Below, one piece after another: positions 1 through 8,936 of a DNA stretch of 11,324 nt. Origin of the DNA: CAYOUV01 sp964407265 (lineage in GTDB: Bacteria; Chloroflexota; Anaerolineae; Anaerolineales; Villigracilaceae). Both the position numbers and the translations under genes were made by a program. Where the stretch lies: the NCBI GenBank assembly GCA_964407265.1, contig CAYOUV010000087.1, positions 1 through 11,324 on the forward strand, given 5' to 3'. Numbering within the stretch: position 1 is the first letter of the stretch; each line of letters opens with the position of its first letter. The notes below the pieces were generated by a model that made no database searches, was not told where the DNA came from, and saw nothing but the letters and a program-made list of their open reading frames with translations.

Positions 1-854
1 ATCAGCGGGCTGGTGCCGTCATCGCGGCTGAACAACTTGGCGGCCATCATGATCCACAGTGCGTGATAGGGATTATCGCTGCCGAAGTAGACCGAGATCT
101 TGAACTCCATGTCAACGCCCATGCGATAGAGCAGGAAACCCAGCAAGATCGTGCCGGCATTGAAATTCAGCACAGACCTCACGCCGTAGGTCGTGTAGTA
201 GTACAAATATTCGTCCAACCATTGTAGGGCGTGCTCGTTCGGCTGGCCAATACCGCCGAAATAACCGGTGATCGTTTCCGGTCCGCCCAAATGGATGTTC
301 GAACCATCGGTGCCTTTCGTGTCCAGCGTTTCGACGAATGAGGCGCCGATGATTTCCATGGCAGCGCTGAATGCTGGCAGGTCGCCATCAGCTTCCTGTT
401 CTTTCATCTTGCGAACGCGGATCCACCGCCCGGGCATCAGGCTGCGCTCGCTCAGGGCGCGTTCAGCGGCAGCCCGAACCCAGGGGAAGTACTGAGCTGC
501 GCTGACCTCCAAGGTTACAGCATATTCATCCTTGAACTTGGTCGCTTTGGCCTTATCCCCAAGGACTTTCTGGCGGTATTCTGCGACAGAAATAAAAGCG
601 TCTTTATCGCGCTGGTCAGTCAGCCATTGCAGATCCTTGAGATGTTCCGGTTTAACCTGCTCGACCTTTTTAAATAAATTCTCAAGCTTGCGCGCTTGAT
701 TGGCCTTGCGGTTGATCTCCTCGGGCGTTCCATACTTGGCGACGACATCCATAAAAGCCTGCATAACCTTGCTCTGGGGATCGAGCAGCACGGCGTTGAT
801 GGCCTCCAGCCGGTCGGCAGGGATTTTGAGCATTTCGCGGTATTTATCGTCCAT
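1..854 (-). CDS. Protein of unknown function, operon partner of PanB-like enzyme (C-terminal part outside window)
   Basis: I do not recognise this protein. The frame is open for 284 residues from the ATG at 854 to the window edge, with no stop, so the C-terminus is missing. An AGGAG Shine-Dalgarno lies 7 nt before the ATG, which supports the start. The first ~110 residues are rich in Lys, Glu and Asp and look helical (MDDKYREMLK at the start, then LENLFKKVEQ). The second half has Gly-rich and aromatic stretches such as GGPETITGYFGGIGQPNEH and LDEYLYYYTTYG, then alternating hydrophobic segments (SVLNFNAGTILLG, FKISVYFGSDNPY) that suggest an alpha/beta enzyme fold. There is no signal peptide or clear membrane segment, so it is probably cytoplasmic. 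It starts 62 bp after the PanB-like gene with no terminator between, so co-transcription is likely. A metabolic role linked to that enzyme is inference only. Confidence 0.8.
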   Translation of the reverse strand, partial: MDDKYREMLKIPADRLEAINAVLLDPQSKVMQAFMDVVAKYGTPEEINRKANQARKLENLFKKVEQVKPEHLKDLQWLTDQRDKDAFISVAEYRQKVLGDKAKATKFKDEYAVTLEVSAAQYFPWVRAAAERALSERSLMPGRWIRVRKMKEQEADGDLPAFSAAMEIIGASFVETLDTKGTDGSNIHLGGPETITGYFGGIGQPNEHALQWLDEYLYYYTTYGVRSVLNFNAGTILLGFLLYRMGVDMEFKISVYFGSDNPYHALWIMMAAKLFSRDDGTSPL

Positions 855-916
855 GCGTAACTCCTCTTTTTATATGTCCTCATGTGGCGCATTGCGACGC
901 CAATGGCGTGATTTTC

Positions 917-1774
917 TCAATCCAGGATTTTCACCAGTTCGTCGTACTCATCATCTTTCATCCCGAACCAATTCTCGGGAGCCGGGAAGGTCTTGTCAAT
1001 GACTTCATCGTGATAAGCCTTCAAGCCATTCAAGATGACTTCTCCCGCATTGCCAAAGACCTTCGCCATCTTAGGTTTGAAGCGCGGGTACAGACCAAAC
1101 ATGTCGTGATAGATCAACAACTGTCCGTGGGCATGCGGACCGGATCCAAGCGACATGATGATGCAGTTCTCAGCCCGTTCGGTGATCAACTGGCACAACC
1201 GGTCGGGGACCAGCTCCAGCAGGATCATAAAAGCCCCGGCCTTTTCCAAGGCCTTGGCATCGTCGACGATCTTCCTGGCTAAAGCAGCGGATTTCCCCTG
1301 GACGCGGAACCCGCCCAAAGCAGAGACCGATTGCGGCGTCAATCCCAGGTGCCCGATGGCCGGGATGCCGGCCCGCGCGATACCCTGGATGCGCTCGGCC
1401 ATTTCAGCGCCGCCCTCCAGCTTGATGGCGTCGCAGCTGGCTTCAGCCATAAATCTGCCTGCATTTCGTATAGCTGTCTCTGTGCTGGCCTGATAGGACA
1501 TATACGGCATATCCCCGATGATAAAGGTGTTCGGGGCACCGCGCCGGACAGCAGAGGCGTGGCGGATCATGTCGTCCATGGTCACCGGCAGCGTCGATTC
1601 GTAACCCAGCATGGTCATCCCCAGGCTGTCGCCGACCAGGATCATGTCGATCCCGGCCTGTTCCTGCAGGTAGGCAGTGGGGTAGTCGTAGCAAGTCAAC
1701 CAGGTGATCGGAATTCCATCCTGAACCTTCTTGAACAGCAGCGGCAAGGTCAGCTTCTTGCGTTCTTCACTCAT
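917..1774 (-). CDS. panB: 3-methyl-2-oxobutanoate hydroxymethyltransferase (ketopantoate hydroxymethyltransferase) family, PanB-like
   Basis: PanB enzymes transfer a hydroxymethyl group from 5,10-methylene-tetrahydrofolate to 2-oxoisovalerate, giving ketopantoate, the first committed step of pantothenate synthesis in the cytoplasm. The 285-residue protein (E. coli PanB has 264) aligns along its length. It has GDSLGM followed by LPVTMDDMIRH, then GDMPYMSY, IKLEGG, GHLGLTPQSV and ILLELVP. Metal and substrate residues are present: Asp49, Asp88, Lys118, Glu120, His142 and the probable catalytic Glu187 (E. coli D45, D84, K112, E114, H136, E181). The usual GIGAG loop reads SLGSG here (208-212), and the C-terminus runs ~20 residues past the usual end. 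The ATG at 1774 is preferred over an in-frame TTG at 1786 because the TTG overlaps the Shine-Dalgarno. No panC, panD or panE is in view, so a specialised paralogue is possible. Confidence 0.88.
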   Translation of the reverse strand: MSEERKKLTLPLLFKKVQDGIPITWLTCYDYPTAYLQEQAGIDMILVGDSLGMTMLGYESTLPVTMDDMIRHASAVRRGAPNTFIIGDMPYMSYQASTETAIRNAGRFMAEASCDAIKLEGGAEMAERIQGIARAGIPAIGHLGLTPQSVSALGGFRVQGKSAALARKIVDDAKALEKAGAFMILLELVPDRLCQLITERAENCIIMSLGSGPHAHGQLLIYHDMFGLYPRFKPKMAKVFGNAGEVILNGLKAYHDEVIDKTFPAPENWFGMKDDEYDELVKILD

Positions 1775-1778
1775 ACGT

Positions 1779-1784
1779 CCCTCC
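1779..1784 (-). promoter_or_regulatory. Shine-Dalgarno of the PanB-like gene
   Basis: GGAGGG on the minus strand, 4 nt before the ATG at 1774. It decides the start, because the only upstream in-frame alternative (TTG at 1786) overlaps this site and has no ribosome binding site of its own. Confidence 0.75.
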
Positions 1785-1812
1785 AATAGGATTTTTCAAC
1801 CGACATGCTTAG

Positions 1813-1840
1813 TGTATAAAAGATGCCAAAAGACTGTCAA
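1813..1840 (-). promoter_or_regulatory. Putative sigma70-type promoter of the PanB-like operon
   Basis: On the minus strand a perfect -35 box TTGACA (1840-1835) is followed after 16 bp by TATACA (1818-1813, 4 of 6 matches to TATAAT). A start near 1806 would give a leader of about 30 nt before the ATG at 1774. The 16-bp spacer and weak -10 lower the confidence. Confidence 0.5.
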
Positions 1841-1854
1841 GTGGCAAGTGTCAC
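1838..1854. repeat. Short direct repeat and imperfect dyad beside the -35 box, possible operator
   Basis: CAAGTG occurs at 1838-1843 and again at 1845-1850 (7-bp period). The stretch GTGGCA-AG-TGTCAC (1841-1854) is an imperfect inverted repeat with 5 of 6 positions matching. It touches the -35 box of the PanB-like gene and lies about 65 bp upstream of the divergent exporter genes, so a regulator bound here could affect either side. I do not recognise the motif and it may be chance. Confidence 0.25.
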
Positions 1855-1920
1855 AAATAGCAAAAACTTGCGATTCGTGATAGGATTTGGCTTCGCTTTC
1901 CGACAAGCAAACCTAATCCA

Positions 1921-3684
1921 ATGAAATCACTTTTCCGCCTGCGACCTTTTTTACGCCCCTATCTCAAGCAGTTAGTTGTAAATCTGCTTTTGTTGCTTGC
2001 GATCACCGCCCTGGCGCTGGTCGTGCCGCAGATCATCCAGCGGGTGATCGACATCGGCCTGGCGCGCGGAGAAGCCGGATTCCTGCTGCGCATGGCTTTG
2101 CTGCTTTTGGGAATTGGTTTGCTGACCGCGCTGCTGAACATGTTCCAGCGTTACATTTCCGAGTGGGTGGCAGCCCACATCGGGTACGACCTGCGTAACG
2201 CGATGTACGATCATATCCAGTATTTGCCGTTCACATACCACGATCACATCCAGACCGGACAACTGATCACACGCTGCATCGAAGATGTGCGTGCCATCCA
2301 GAATTTTGCCGGCAGCAGCATCATCGAAATCATTCAGTTGATCATCATGACCATCGGCGTGGCCACCGTGTTGGTGACGACCAATCTCAAGCTGGCCATC
2401 ATCGCCTTGCTGCCGCTGATCCCCATGCTGATGATGACCACTGATTTTGGCCAGCGGGTCACGCGTCTTTTTTACAATGTAGACAATGCGCTGGGTGAAC
2501 TGTCGGCCCGCCTGCAGGAAAACGTCACCGGGGTGCAGGTTGTGCGCGCCTTCGCCCGCGAGCCGTATGAAATGGACCGCTTCGATCAAGGTAATCGTGC
2601 TTATTACGAAGCGCGCATCAAGGTCATCAGCGAGTGGTCAAAAGTCATGCCGACCACCAACTTGTTGATCACGCTGGGGACGATCCTGATCCTGCTGGTG
2701 GGAGGCGGGATGGTGCTGCAGGGCACGATGACAGTCGGGGAAATCGTTGCCTTCAACGCCTACCTGCTGATGCTCTCCGCGCCTGTCCAGCAATTGACCT
2801 GGCTGGTCAACGGGGCCGGGGAAGCCAGCGCCGGTGCGCAGCGCGTGCTGGAAATCCTGGATACCGAGCCGGAAATCCAGTCCCCGCCAGGGGCAGTTGT
2901 CCTGCCCGCGCTCAGTGGGCGGGTAGATTTCAGGGGCGTATGCCTGCGCTACCAGGATGAAAAGACGGTCGCCCTGGAAGATATCGAACTGAGTGTCAAG
3001 TCCAACCAACTGATCGCCCTGATCGGGCAGACCGGCTCGGGCAAAACCTCGCTGGTCAATCTGATCCCGCGGTTCTACGATGTCACTGCCGGCGCCGTGC
3101 TGGTAGACGGGGTCGACGTGCGACAGGCGGATTTGGTCTCATTGCGACGCCAGATCGGGATCGTACTGCAAACCTCGCTGCTGTTTTCCGACTCGATCAA
3201 AGCCAATCTTGCTTACGGCAAGCCGGATGCCAGCGATGAACAGATTTTTGCGGCAGCCAAGGCGGCCCAGGCGCATGAATTTATTTCGGGTTTCAGCGAG
3301 GGATACGAGACGATGGTCGGCGAGCGCGGTGTGACGCTTTCAGGCGGACAGCGCCAGCGTGTGGCCATCGCCCGCGCTTTGTTGATGGACCCGCGCATCC
3401 TGATCCTGGACGACTCGACCTCCAGCGTGGATACGCAAACCGAAAAGCTGATCCAGGAGGCGCTGGATCGCCTGATGGAGGGACGCACGACTTTCGTGAT
3501 CGCGCACCGCCTGGCAACTGTGCGCCGGGCCGACCTGATCCTGGTAATGGAGGACGGACGCATCGTTCAGCGCGGCAGGCATCAGCAATTGCTGGCACAG
3601 GGCGGGCTGTATAAGGAAATTCACGACCTGCAATTGAGCCAGAACGAACAGGGTACCGAGAAAGGGCGGGATTTGCAAACCTGA
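1921..3684 (+). CDS. Heterodimeric ABC exporter, half-transporter with degenerate Walker B (Asp for catalytic Glu)
   Basis: This is a type IV (B-family) ABC half-exporter of 587 residues, a normal length. Six transmembrane helices occupy roughly residues 17-295 and a nucleotide-binding domain fills 330-575. Walker A is GQTGSGKTS (369-377), the signature LSGGQ (473-477) is canonical, Walker B is LILDDSTSSVD and the H-loop His is 529. Position 498 after Walker B is Asp instead of the catalytic Glu. That is the mark of the degenerate-site subunit in exporters such as TM287/288 or BmrC/BmrD, where Asp at this position greatly slows hydrolysis. Its intact signature should complete the consensus site with the next gene's product. 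No clear Shine-Dalgarno precedes the ATG at 1921, but the N-terminus fits the family. The stop overlaps the next start (TGATG). Substrate is unknown; drug, lipid or peptide export are all possible. Confidence 0.92.
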   Translation: MKSLFRLRPFLRPYLKQLVVNLLLLLAITALALVVPQIIQRVIDIGLARGEAGFLLRMALLLLGIGLLTALLNMFQRYISEWVAAHIGYDLRNAMYDHIQYLPFTYHDHIQTGQLITRCIEDVRAIQNFAGSSIIEIIQLIIMTIGVATVLVTTNLKLAIIALLPLIPMLMMTTDFGQRVTRLFYNVDNALGELSARLQENVTGVQVVRAFAREPYEMDRFDQGNRAYYEARIKVISEWSKVMPTTNLLITLGTILILLVGGGMVLQGTMTVGEIVAFNAYLLMLSAPVQQLTWLVNGAGEASAGAQRVLEILDTEPEIQSPPGAVVLPALSGRVDFRGVCLRYQDEKTVALEDIELSVKSNQLIALIGQTGSGKTSLVNLIPRFYDVTAGAVLVDGVDVRQADLVSLRRQIGIVLQTSLLFSDSIKANLAYGKPDASDEQIFAAAKAAQAHEFISGFSEGYETMVGERGVTLSGGQRQRVAIARALLMDPRILILDDSTSSVDTQTEKLIQEALDRLMEGRTTFVIAHRLATVRRADLILVMEDGRIVQRGRHQQLLAQGGLYKEIHDLQLSQNEQGTEKGRDLQT

Positions 3685-5510
3685 TGACTCACACCACCAT
3701 CGTTCCGCCTGCCTATGTCACCCAGTCCGAAGAACAATACGCCAAGGGCTATGACCCCAAAGTCGCACGGCGCTTGCTGGCTTTTATCCGACCCTACCTG
3801 GGCCGGCTGACCCTGGCCATGATTCTGGCGCTGGCCGCCACGCTGGCCTCCATCGCCGGACCTTATTTCATCAAGATCGCCATCGATTCCGGATTAAGCG
3901 CCAAAAACGACCTGGTTTTACGCCACACCATGCTGGCTTACCTGGGTGTGGCGGTTATCCAGTGGCTCTTCACCTATCTGCGGGTCAACCTGATGGCGGA
4001 CGTCGGGCAGTCGGTGATTTACGATCTGCGCAAAGTACTCTTCGATCACCTGCAAAATTTATCCTTGAGCTTCTACAGCCGCTATTCGGTCGGGCGAGTG
4101 ATCACACGCGTCATCAACGACGTCGAAACTGTGCGCGACTTCGTGACCTGGGCCGTGCTGGCCATCGCGCGCGATGTGTTTGCCATCATCGGGATCATCT
4201 TCGCCATGCTGGCCATGAACCTGCGCCTGTCGCTGATCACCTTCAGCGTCCTGCCCCTGATGGCAGTCGCTACTTACTTTTTCAGGCGCACAGCGCGCGT
4301 CGCTTATCGCAAAGTGCGGGCAGCCATTTCGTGGGTTAATTCGGTGCTGGCCGAAAATGTCAACGGCGTGCGCGTGGTACAGGCTTTCTCACGCCAGCGC
4401 TATAACTACGCCAATTTTCACGATTATGTCAATCGCTACCACCTGGAGCGCGCAGTTTATGCGGCGCGGGTGGCTTCGACTTTCACGCCCGTCGTGGATG
4501 TATTGGGGGCGATCGCCACCATGCTGGTCGTCTGGCTGGGCGGCGCAGATGTCTTGGGCGAGAAGATCACCGCCGGGATCCTGGTGGCCTTCATCCTGTA
4601 CATCAACCGCTTCTTCGATCCCATCCGCGATATCTTCCGCCGCTTCGACGCGCTCCAATCGACCATGGCCAGCGGCGAGCGCATCCTGACCTTACTGGAT
4701 TCGGATGTGGAAGTGGAAGATCAGCCGGAGGCAAAAGCCCTGCCAAAAATCCAGGGCGCCATCCGATTCGAGAACGTTTCCTTTCACTATTCAGACGACC
4801 CCGACGGAGAAGCGCCGGTCTTGCATCAGATCAACCTGGAGGTCCAACCCGGCGAGACGCTGGCCCTGGTAGGAGAGACTGGCGCAGGCAAGACCACCAT
4901 CGTCAAGCTTTTATCGCGCTTCCACGACCCGACCGAGGGTCGCATCCTGGTGGACGGCATTGACCTGCGAAGTGTGAAACAAGCCTCCCTGCGTTCGCAG
5001 ATGGGTGTCGTCCTGCAGGACCCATTCCTGTTCAATGGGTCCGTGGAAGAAAACATCCGTTTTGGGCACCTGGCAGCTACTAGCGAACAGGTCCAGGCGG
5101 CAGCAAAGGCGGTCGGCGCGCACGACTTCATTACGCATCTCAAGCATGGTTACCAGACTTCGGTCGAAGAAGGCGGCGTTTTGCTATCCGTCGGTCAGCG
5201 CCAGTTGATCTCCTTCGCGCGCGCCTTGCTGGCCGATCCACGCATCCTGGTCCTGGATGAAGCCACCTCCAGCGTCGATACACAGACCGAGCTGATCATC
5301 CAGGAAGCCCTGGCGCGACTGCTCAAAGGACGCACTGCCTTCGTGATCGCACACCGCCTGTCAACCATCACCAGTGCCGACCGGATCGTGGTCATCCACG
5401 ATGGTCGCATTGTCGAGCAGGGGTCCCACCAGGAATTGCTCGCACAACGGGGAAGCTATTACGAGCTGTACCGGACGGGCTTCCAGGAAGAATCCCCCAA
5501 AGAAAACTGA
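3684..5510 (+). CDS. Heterodimeric ABC exporter, half-transporter with catalytic Glu and altered signature motif
   Basis: This is the partner half-exporter of 608 residues. Six transmembrane helices lie at roughly residues 30-320 after a hydrophilic N-terminus of about 30 residues, and the nucleotide-binding domain covers about 360-595. Walker A is GETGAGKTT (397-405). Walker B LVLDEATSSVD carries the catalytic Glu526, and the H-loop His is 557. The signature reads LSVGQ (501-505) instead of LSGGQ. In heterodimeric exporters this altered signature faces the Asp-containing Walker B of the partner and makes the degenerate site. The consensus site uses this subunit's Walker A/B with the partner's LSGGQ. 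Its ATG shares one base with the partner's stop codon (TGATG at 3682-3686), implying translational coupling and 1:1 synthesis. The gene ends 4 bp before the end of the convergent DUF1501 gene, with no terminator visible between. Confidence 0.92.
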   Translation: MTHTTIVPPAYVTQSEEQYAKGYDPKVARRLLAFIRPYLGRLTLAMILALAATLASIAGPYFIKIAIDSGLSAKNDLVLRHTMLAYLGVAVIQWLFTYLRVNLMADVGQSVIYDLRKVLFDHLQNLSLSFYSRYSVGRVITRVINDVETVRDFVTWAVLAIARDVFAIIGIIFAMLAMNLRLSLITFSVLPLMAVATYFFRRTARVAYRKVRAAISWVNSVLAENVNGVRVVQAFSRQRYNYANFHDYVNRYHLERAVYAARVASTFTPVVDVLGAIATMLVVWLGGADVLGEKITAGILVAFILYINRFFDPIRDIFRRFDALQSTMASGERILTLLDSDVEVEDQPEAKALPKIQGAIRFENVSFHYSDDPDGEAPVLHQINLEVQPGETLALVGETGAGKTTIVKLLSRFHDPTEGRILVDGIDLRSVKQASLRSQMGVVLQDPFLFNGSVEENIRFGHLAATSEQVQAAAKAVGAHDFITHLKHGYQTSVEEGGVLLSVGQRQLISFARALLADPRILVLDEATSSVDTQTELIIQEALARLLKGRTAFVIAHRLSTITSADRIVVIHDGRIVEQGSHQELLAQRGSYYELYRTGFQEESPKEN

Positions 5511-5514
5511 GAGT

Positions 5515-6771
5515 TTATTTGAATATCTTCCCTATTTCGGGGCGGTATCCAGGGAAAACGACCTCTAAAGCTGGATTATTCAAGCGCTTCTGGCACAGTT
5601 CCGCCAGCACATCGCGGTAATCGGTCGTGACGGCCAGGTCGCCGGGACCGAATAACTGCCCCTGGTCCAAGCCGGGCCAGCGGCCATGCACTTTTCCACC
5701 CTCGAGGTTGCCACCCAATAGTAGCATCACGCCGCCGTGACCATGATCCGTTCCCAGGCTGGCGTTTTCGTAAGCGCGGCGACCAAACTCGGTCATGACG
5801 ACCACCGAAAGGTGACTAAGGTGATCCTGCATCTCGGTGTAGAACGCAGACAAACCGGCTGCCAGGTCCGCCATGAGACCCGGCATCTGGCCTTCAGTGA
5901 CTCCCTGCGCAAAATGGGTATCCCAGCCGCCCAAATCGATCGCAGCGACTTCCAATCCGACCTCAGCCTTGACGAGCATCGCAATCTGCCGCAGTCCGCG
6001 CCCAAAGTCGGAATCCGGAAAATGGGTTATCCCGGAAGCTACATCGCCCGGGTTCAGTTTTTGCAGGATCTGCAGGATATCCAGCGTTTCCTGTCCCAGG
6101 CTTCCCAGCGGATTTTCGGGGGTATACAGCGCAGATAAGGCGGCCCGCATTTGAACGGTGGCCTGGACATCGCCGCCCAAATGGAAATCGGCAATCGAGC
6201 GCAGAGCTGAAACCGGGACTGAACCGTACAGGCTGCGCTGTGGCATTTCGCCCAACCCGATGGCGCGCATGGGGGAATGATTGCCGGTGTCGAGAGAGGC
6301 CAAGTGGCGGCCGATCCAGCCCGAGGCGGGTCCGCGTTCATTTTCCACGCCGCGTTCCATCAAGGCCATGGCCTTGAAGTGCGAACGCGATTCGTCGGGT
6401 GCGCCGCAGGCGTGCACGATCGCCAGGTCACCCTGCTGCCAGGCCGGGAGCAGCGGCCGCATGGCCGGATGCAGCCCGAAAAAGCCATCCAGGTCGATCA
6501 CCCGCTGACCGGATTTCGTCCGCCTGTCATCAGGGCGGGCAATGCCCAGGGTTGGGCGCAGGGCATAGTAGGCCTGTTCGCCATGCGGCACGATCATGTT
6601 GAGCGTGTCGGCTGCACCGCGCAAGAATATCACCAGCAGCACATCGCCGCGCGGCGCGGAATTGGCGGGAGCAAAGGCCAGACGGGGCATCCAATCCGGC
6701 AGAGCCAGGGCAAATGGCACAGCGCCGGCCAGGCGCAGGAATTCACGGCGGGAAAGCGTTTGGATTTGCAT
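5515..6771 (-). CDS. DUF1501 family protein, Tat-exported
   Basis: A 418-residue DUF1501 protein. The N-terminus carries a twin-arginine motif SRREFLRLAG (7-16) followed by a hydrophobic stretch, so it should be exported folded through Tat, with cleavage likely near residue 34 (LAFA). Family landmarks run in order: FLRGAADTLNMIVP (49-62), FGLHPAM (98-104), ESRSHFKAMALMERG (127-141), GGWDTH (281-286), MTEFGR (326-331) and TDHGHGG (341-347). The Asp/His-rich end resembles the alkaline-phosphatase-like (sulfatase) superfamily metal sites, but no reaction has been settled for the family as far as I know. An AGGAG Shine-Dalgarno lies 6 nt before the ATG. It is the last gene of a three-gene unit, 29 bp after the DUF1800 gene, and the DUF1501/DUF1800 pairing is widespread. 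Its stop lies 4 bp from the stop of the convergent exporter gene. Confidence 0.9.
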   Translation of the reverse strand: MQIQTLSRREFLRLAGAVPFALALPDWMPRLAFAPANSAPRGDVLLVIFLRGAADTLNMIVPHGEQAYYALRPTLGIARPDDRRTKSGQRVIDLDGFFGLHPAMRPLLPAWQQGDLAIVHACGAPDESRSHFKAMALMERGVENERGPASGWIGRHLASLDTGNHSPMRAIGLGEMPQRSLYGSVPVSALRSIADFHLGGDVQATVQMRAALSALYTPENPLGSLGQETLDILQILQKLNPGDVASGITHFPDSDFGRGLRQIAMLVKAEVGLEVAAIDLGGWDTHFAQGVTEGQMPGLMADLAAGLSAFYTEMQDHLSHLSVVVMTEFGRRAYENASLGTDHGHGGVMLLLGGNLEGGKVHGRWPGLDQGQLFGPGDLAVTTDYRDVLAELCQKRLNNPALEVVFPGYRPEIGKIFK

Positions 6772-6800
6772 ACAATACTCCTAAAGGTAGCTGGTTGGAA

Positions 6801-8294
<1,494 letters not shown>

Positions 8295-8297
8295 GAG

Positions 8298-8828
8298 TCA
8301 GATTTGCAGCGAGGAGGGTGCGGGTGCCGGAGCTGTGGCCTGAGCCTGTGCGCGCGGCATCCAGCGCAGCAGAGCGAACAGCGTCGCACCCAGCGAAACG
8401 ATCACCGCCAGCGGGATGAAGATCAGCCAGCCAATCAACGGGAAGACCGCCGCCAGCTCAAGCACCACCGCCCCGCGGACGAATGCCGCTGCCGGTGACA
8501 GCCCAGGCGAGCGACCCTCGAGCCGGCTCCCGATCCGGGAAACCAGGCCGGCAGCGCCAAGCCCGGAGAAGGCCAGGCAGACAGCCAACAACGTCCAGCC
8601 CAAAAACTTGGCCGGGCCAAAGGGCAGCGCGATCAGGGCCACGACGGGGATCGCCAGGGCGAAGACGGCTCCGAGTCCCAGCCAAAAGGTCGACCAGGGC
8701 GTCTGCTCGAGACGTCCTGCGGCCCGTTCAACCAGCGCGGGGAACAAAAGCCACAGGGCGGTCAACAGGCCGGGGAAAGCGATCCCCAGGGTCAGTAAAG
8801 TACCGAAAATTGCAGAAACGTCAGACAT
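8298..8828 (-). CDS. Small polytopic membrane protein of unknown function
   Basis: A 176-residue hydrophobic protein that I cannot assign to a named family. Membrane segments are likely at about 8-32, 48-68, 75-96 and 118-154 (the last may be two helices). A polar loop with Arg residues sits between the third and fourth (SRIGSRLEGRSPG, 97-109), and the Ala/Pro-rich tail AQATAPAPAPSS is probably flexible. The third and fourth segments loosely resemble the membrane domains found with some polymer-forming cytoskeletal (bactofilin-like) proteins, but this is only an impression. An AAAGGA Shine-Dalgarno lies 8 nt before the ATG. It is the first gene of the unit, 3 bp ahead of the DUF1800 gene, so it may anchor or assist the two Tat-exported proteins (inference). 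Confidence 0.75.
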   Translation of the reverse strand: MSDVSAIFGTLLTLGIAFPGLLTALWLLFPALVERAAGRLEQTPWSTFWLGLGAVFALAIPVVALIALPFGPAKFLGWTLLAVCLAFSGLGAAGLVSRIGSRLEGRSPGLSPAAAFVRGAVVLELAAVFPLIGWLIFIPLAVIVSLGATLFALLRWMPRAQAQATAPAPAPSSLQI

Positions 8829-8887
8829 TGGCTTTTTCCTTTCTCTATAAGCAATACAGGAGAAAGACGATAAAAGTTGCAGGAATC

Positions 8888-8917
8888 AAAAAGAGCGCGG
8901 GGATTAATCCGCGCTCT
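8888..8917 (-). terminator. Intrinsic terminator after the lipoprotein gene
   Basis: A perfect 9-bp stem (AGAGCGCGG at 8892-8900 pairs with CCGCGCTCT at 8909-8917) with an 8-nt loop. On the minus strand it is followed by five T residues (8892-8888). It begins 20 nt past the lipoprotein stop at 8937 and separates that transcript from the membrane-protein/DUF1800/DUF1501 unit. That unit therefore needs its own promoter between 8829 and 8887, where I could not identify convincing boxes. Confidence 0.85.
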
Positions 8918-8936
8918 GGGGGTCAGGCAAGGTTCG

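Noticed and set aside
620..892. Minus-strand frame overlapping the start of the unknown gene at the left edge
   Set aside because: It is out of frame with the longer open frame starting at 854, which has a proper Shine-Dalgarno and runs to the window edge; the short frame is rich in Arg, Ser and Pro as expected of a shifted reading.
917..1789. Long open frames on the plus strand opposite the PanB-like gene (for example 884-1282 and 1331-1789)
   Set aside because: They are antisense to a clearly conserved enzyme, lack ribosome binding sites and encode no recognisable protein; G/C-rich coding DNA often leaves the opposite strand open.
1846..1858. Rex-like operator (TTGTGA half-site on the minus strand)
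   Set aside because: Only one half matches TTGTGA; the opposite half lacks the TCACAA partner at the required spacing.
1972..3009. Minus-strand frames of about 120-205 residues opposite the first ABC gene
   Set aside because: His/Gln/Asp-rich translations typical of antisense to membrane-helix codons; no independent support.
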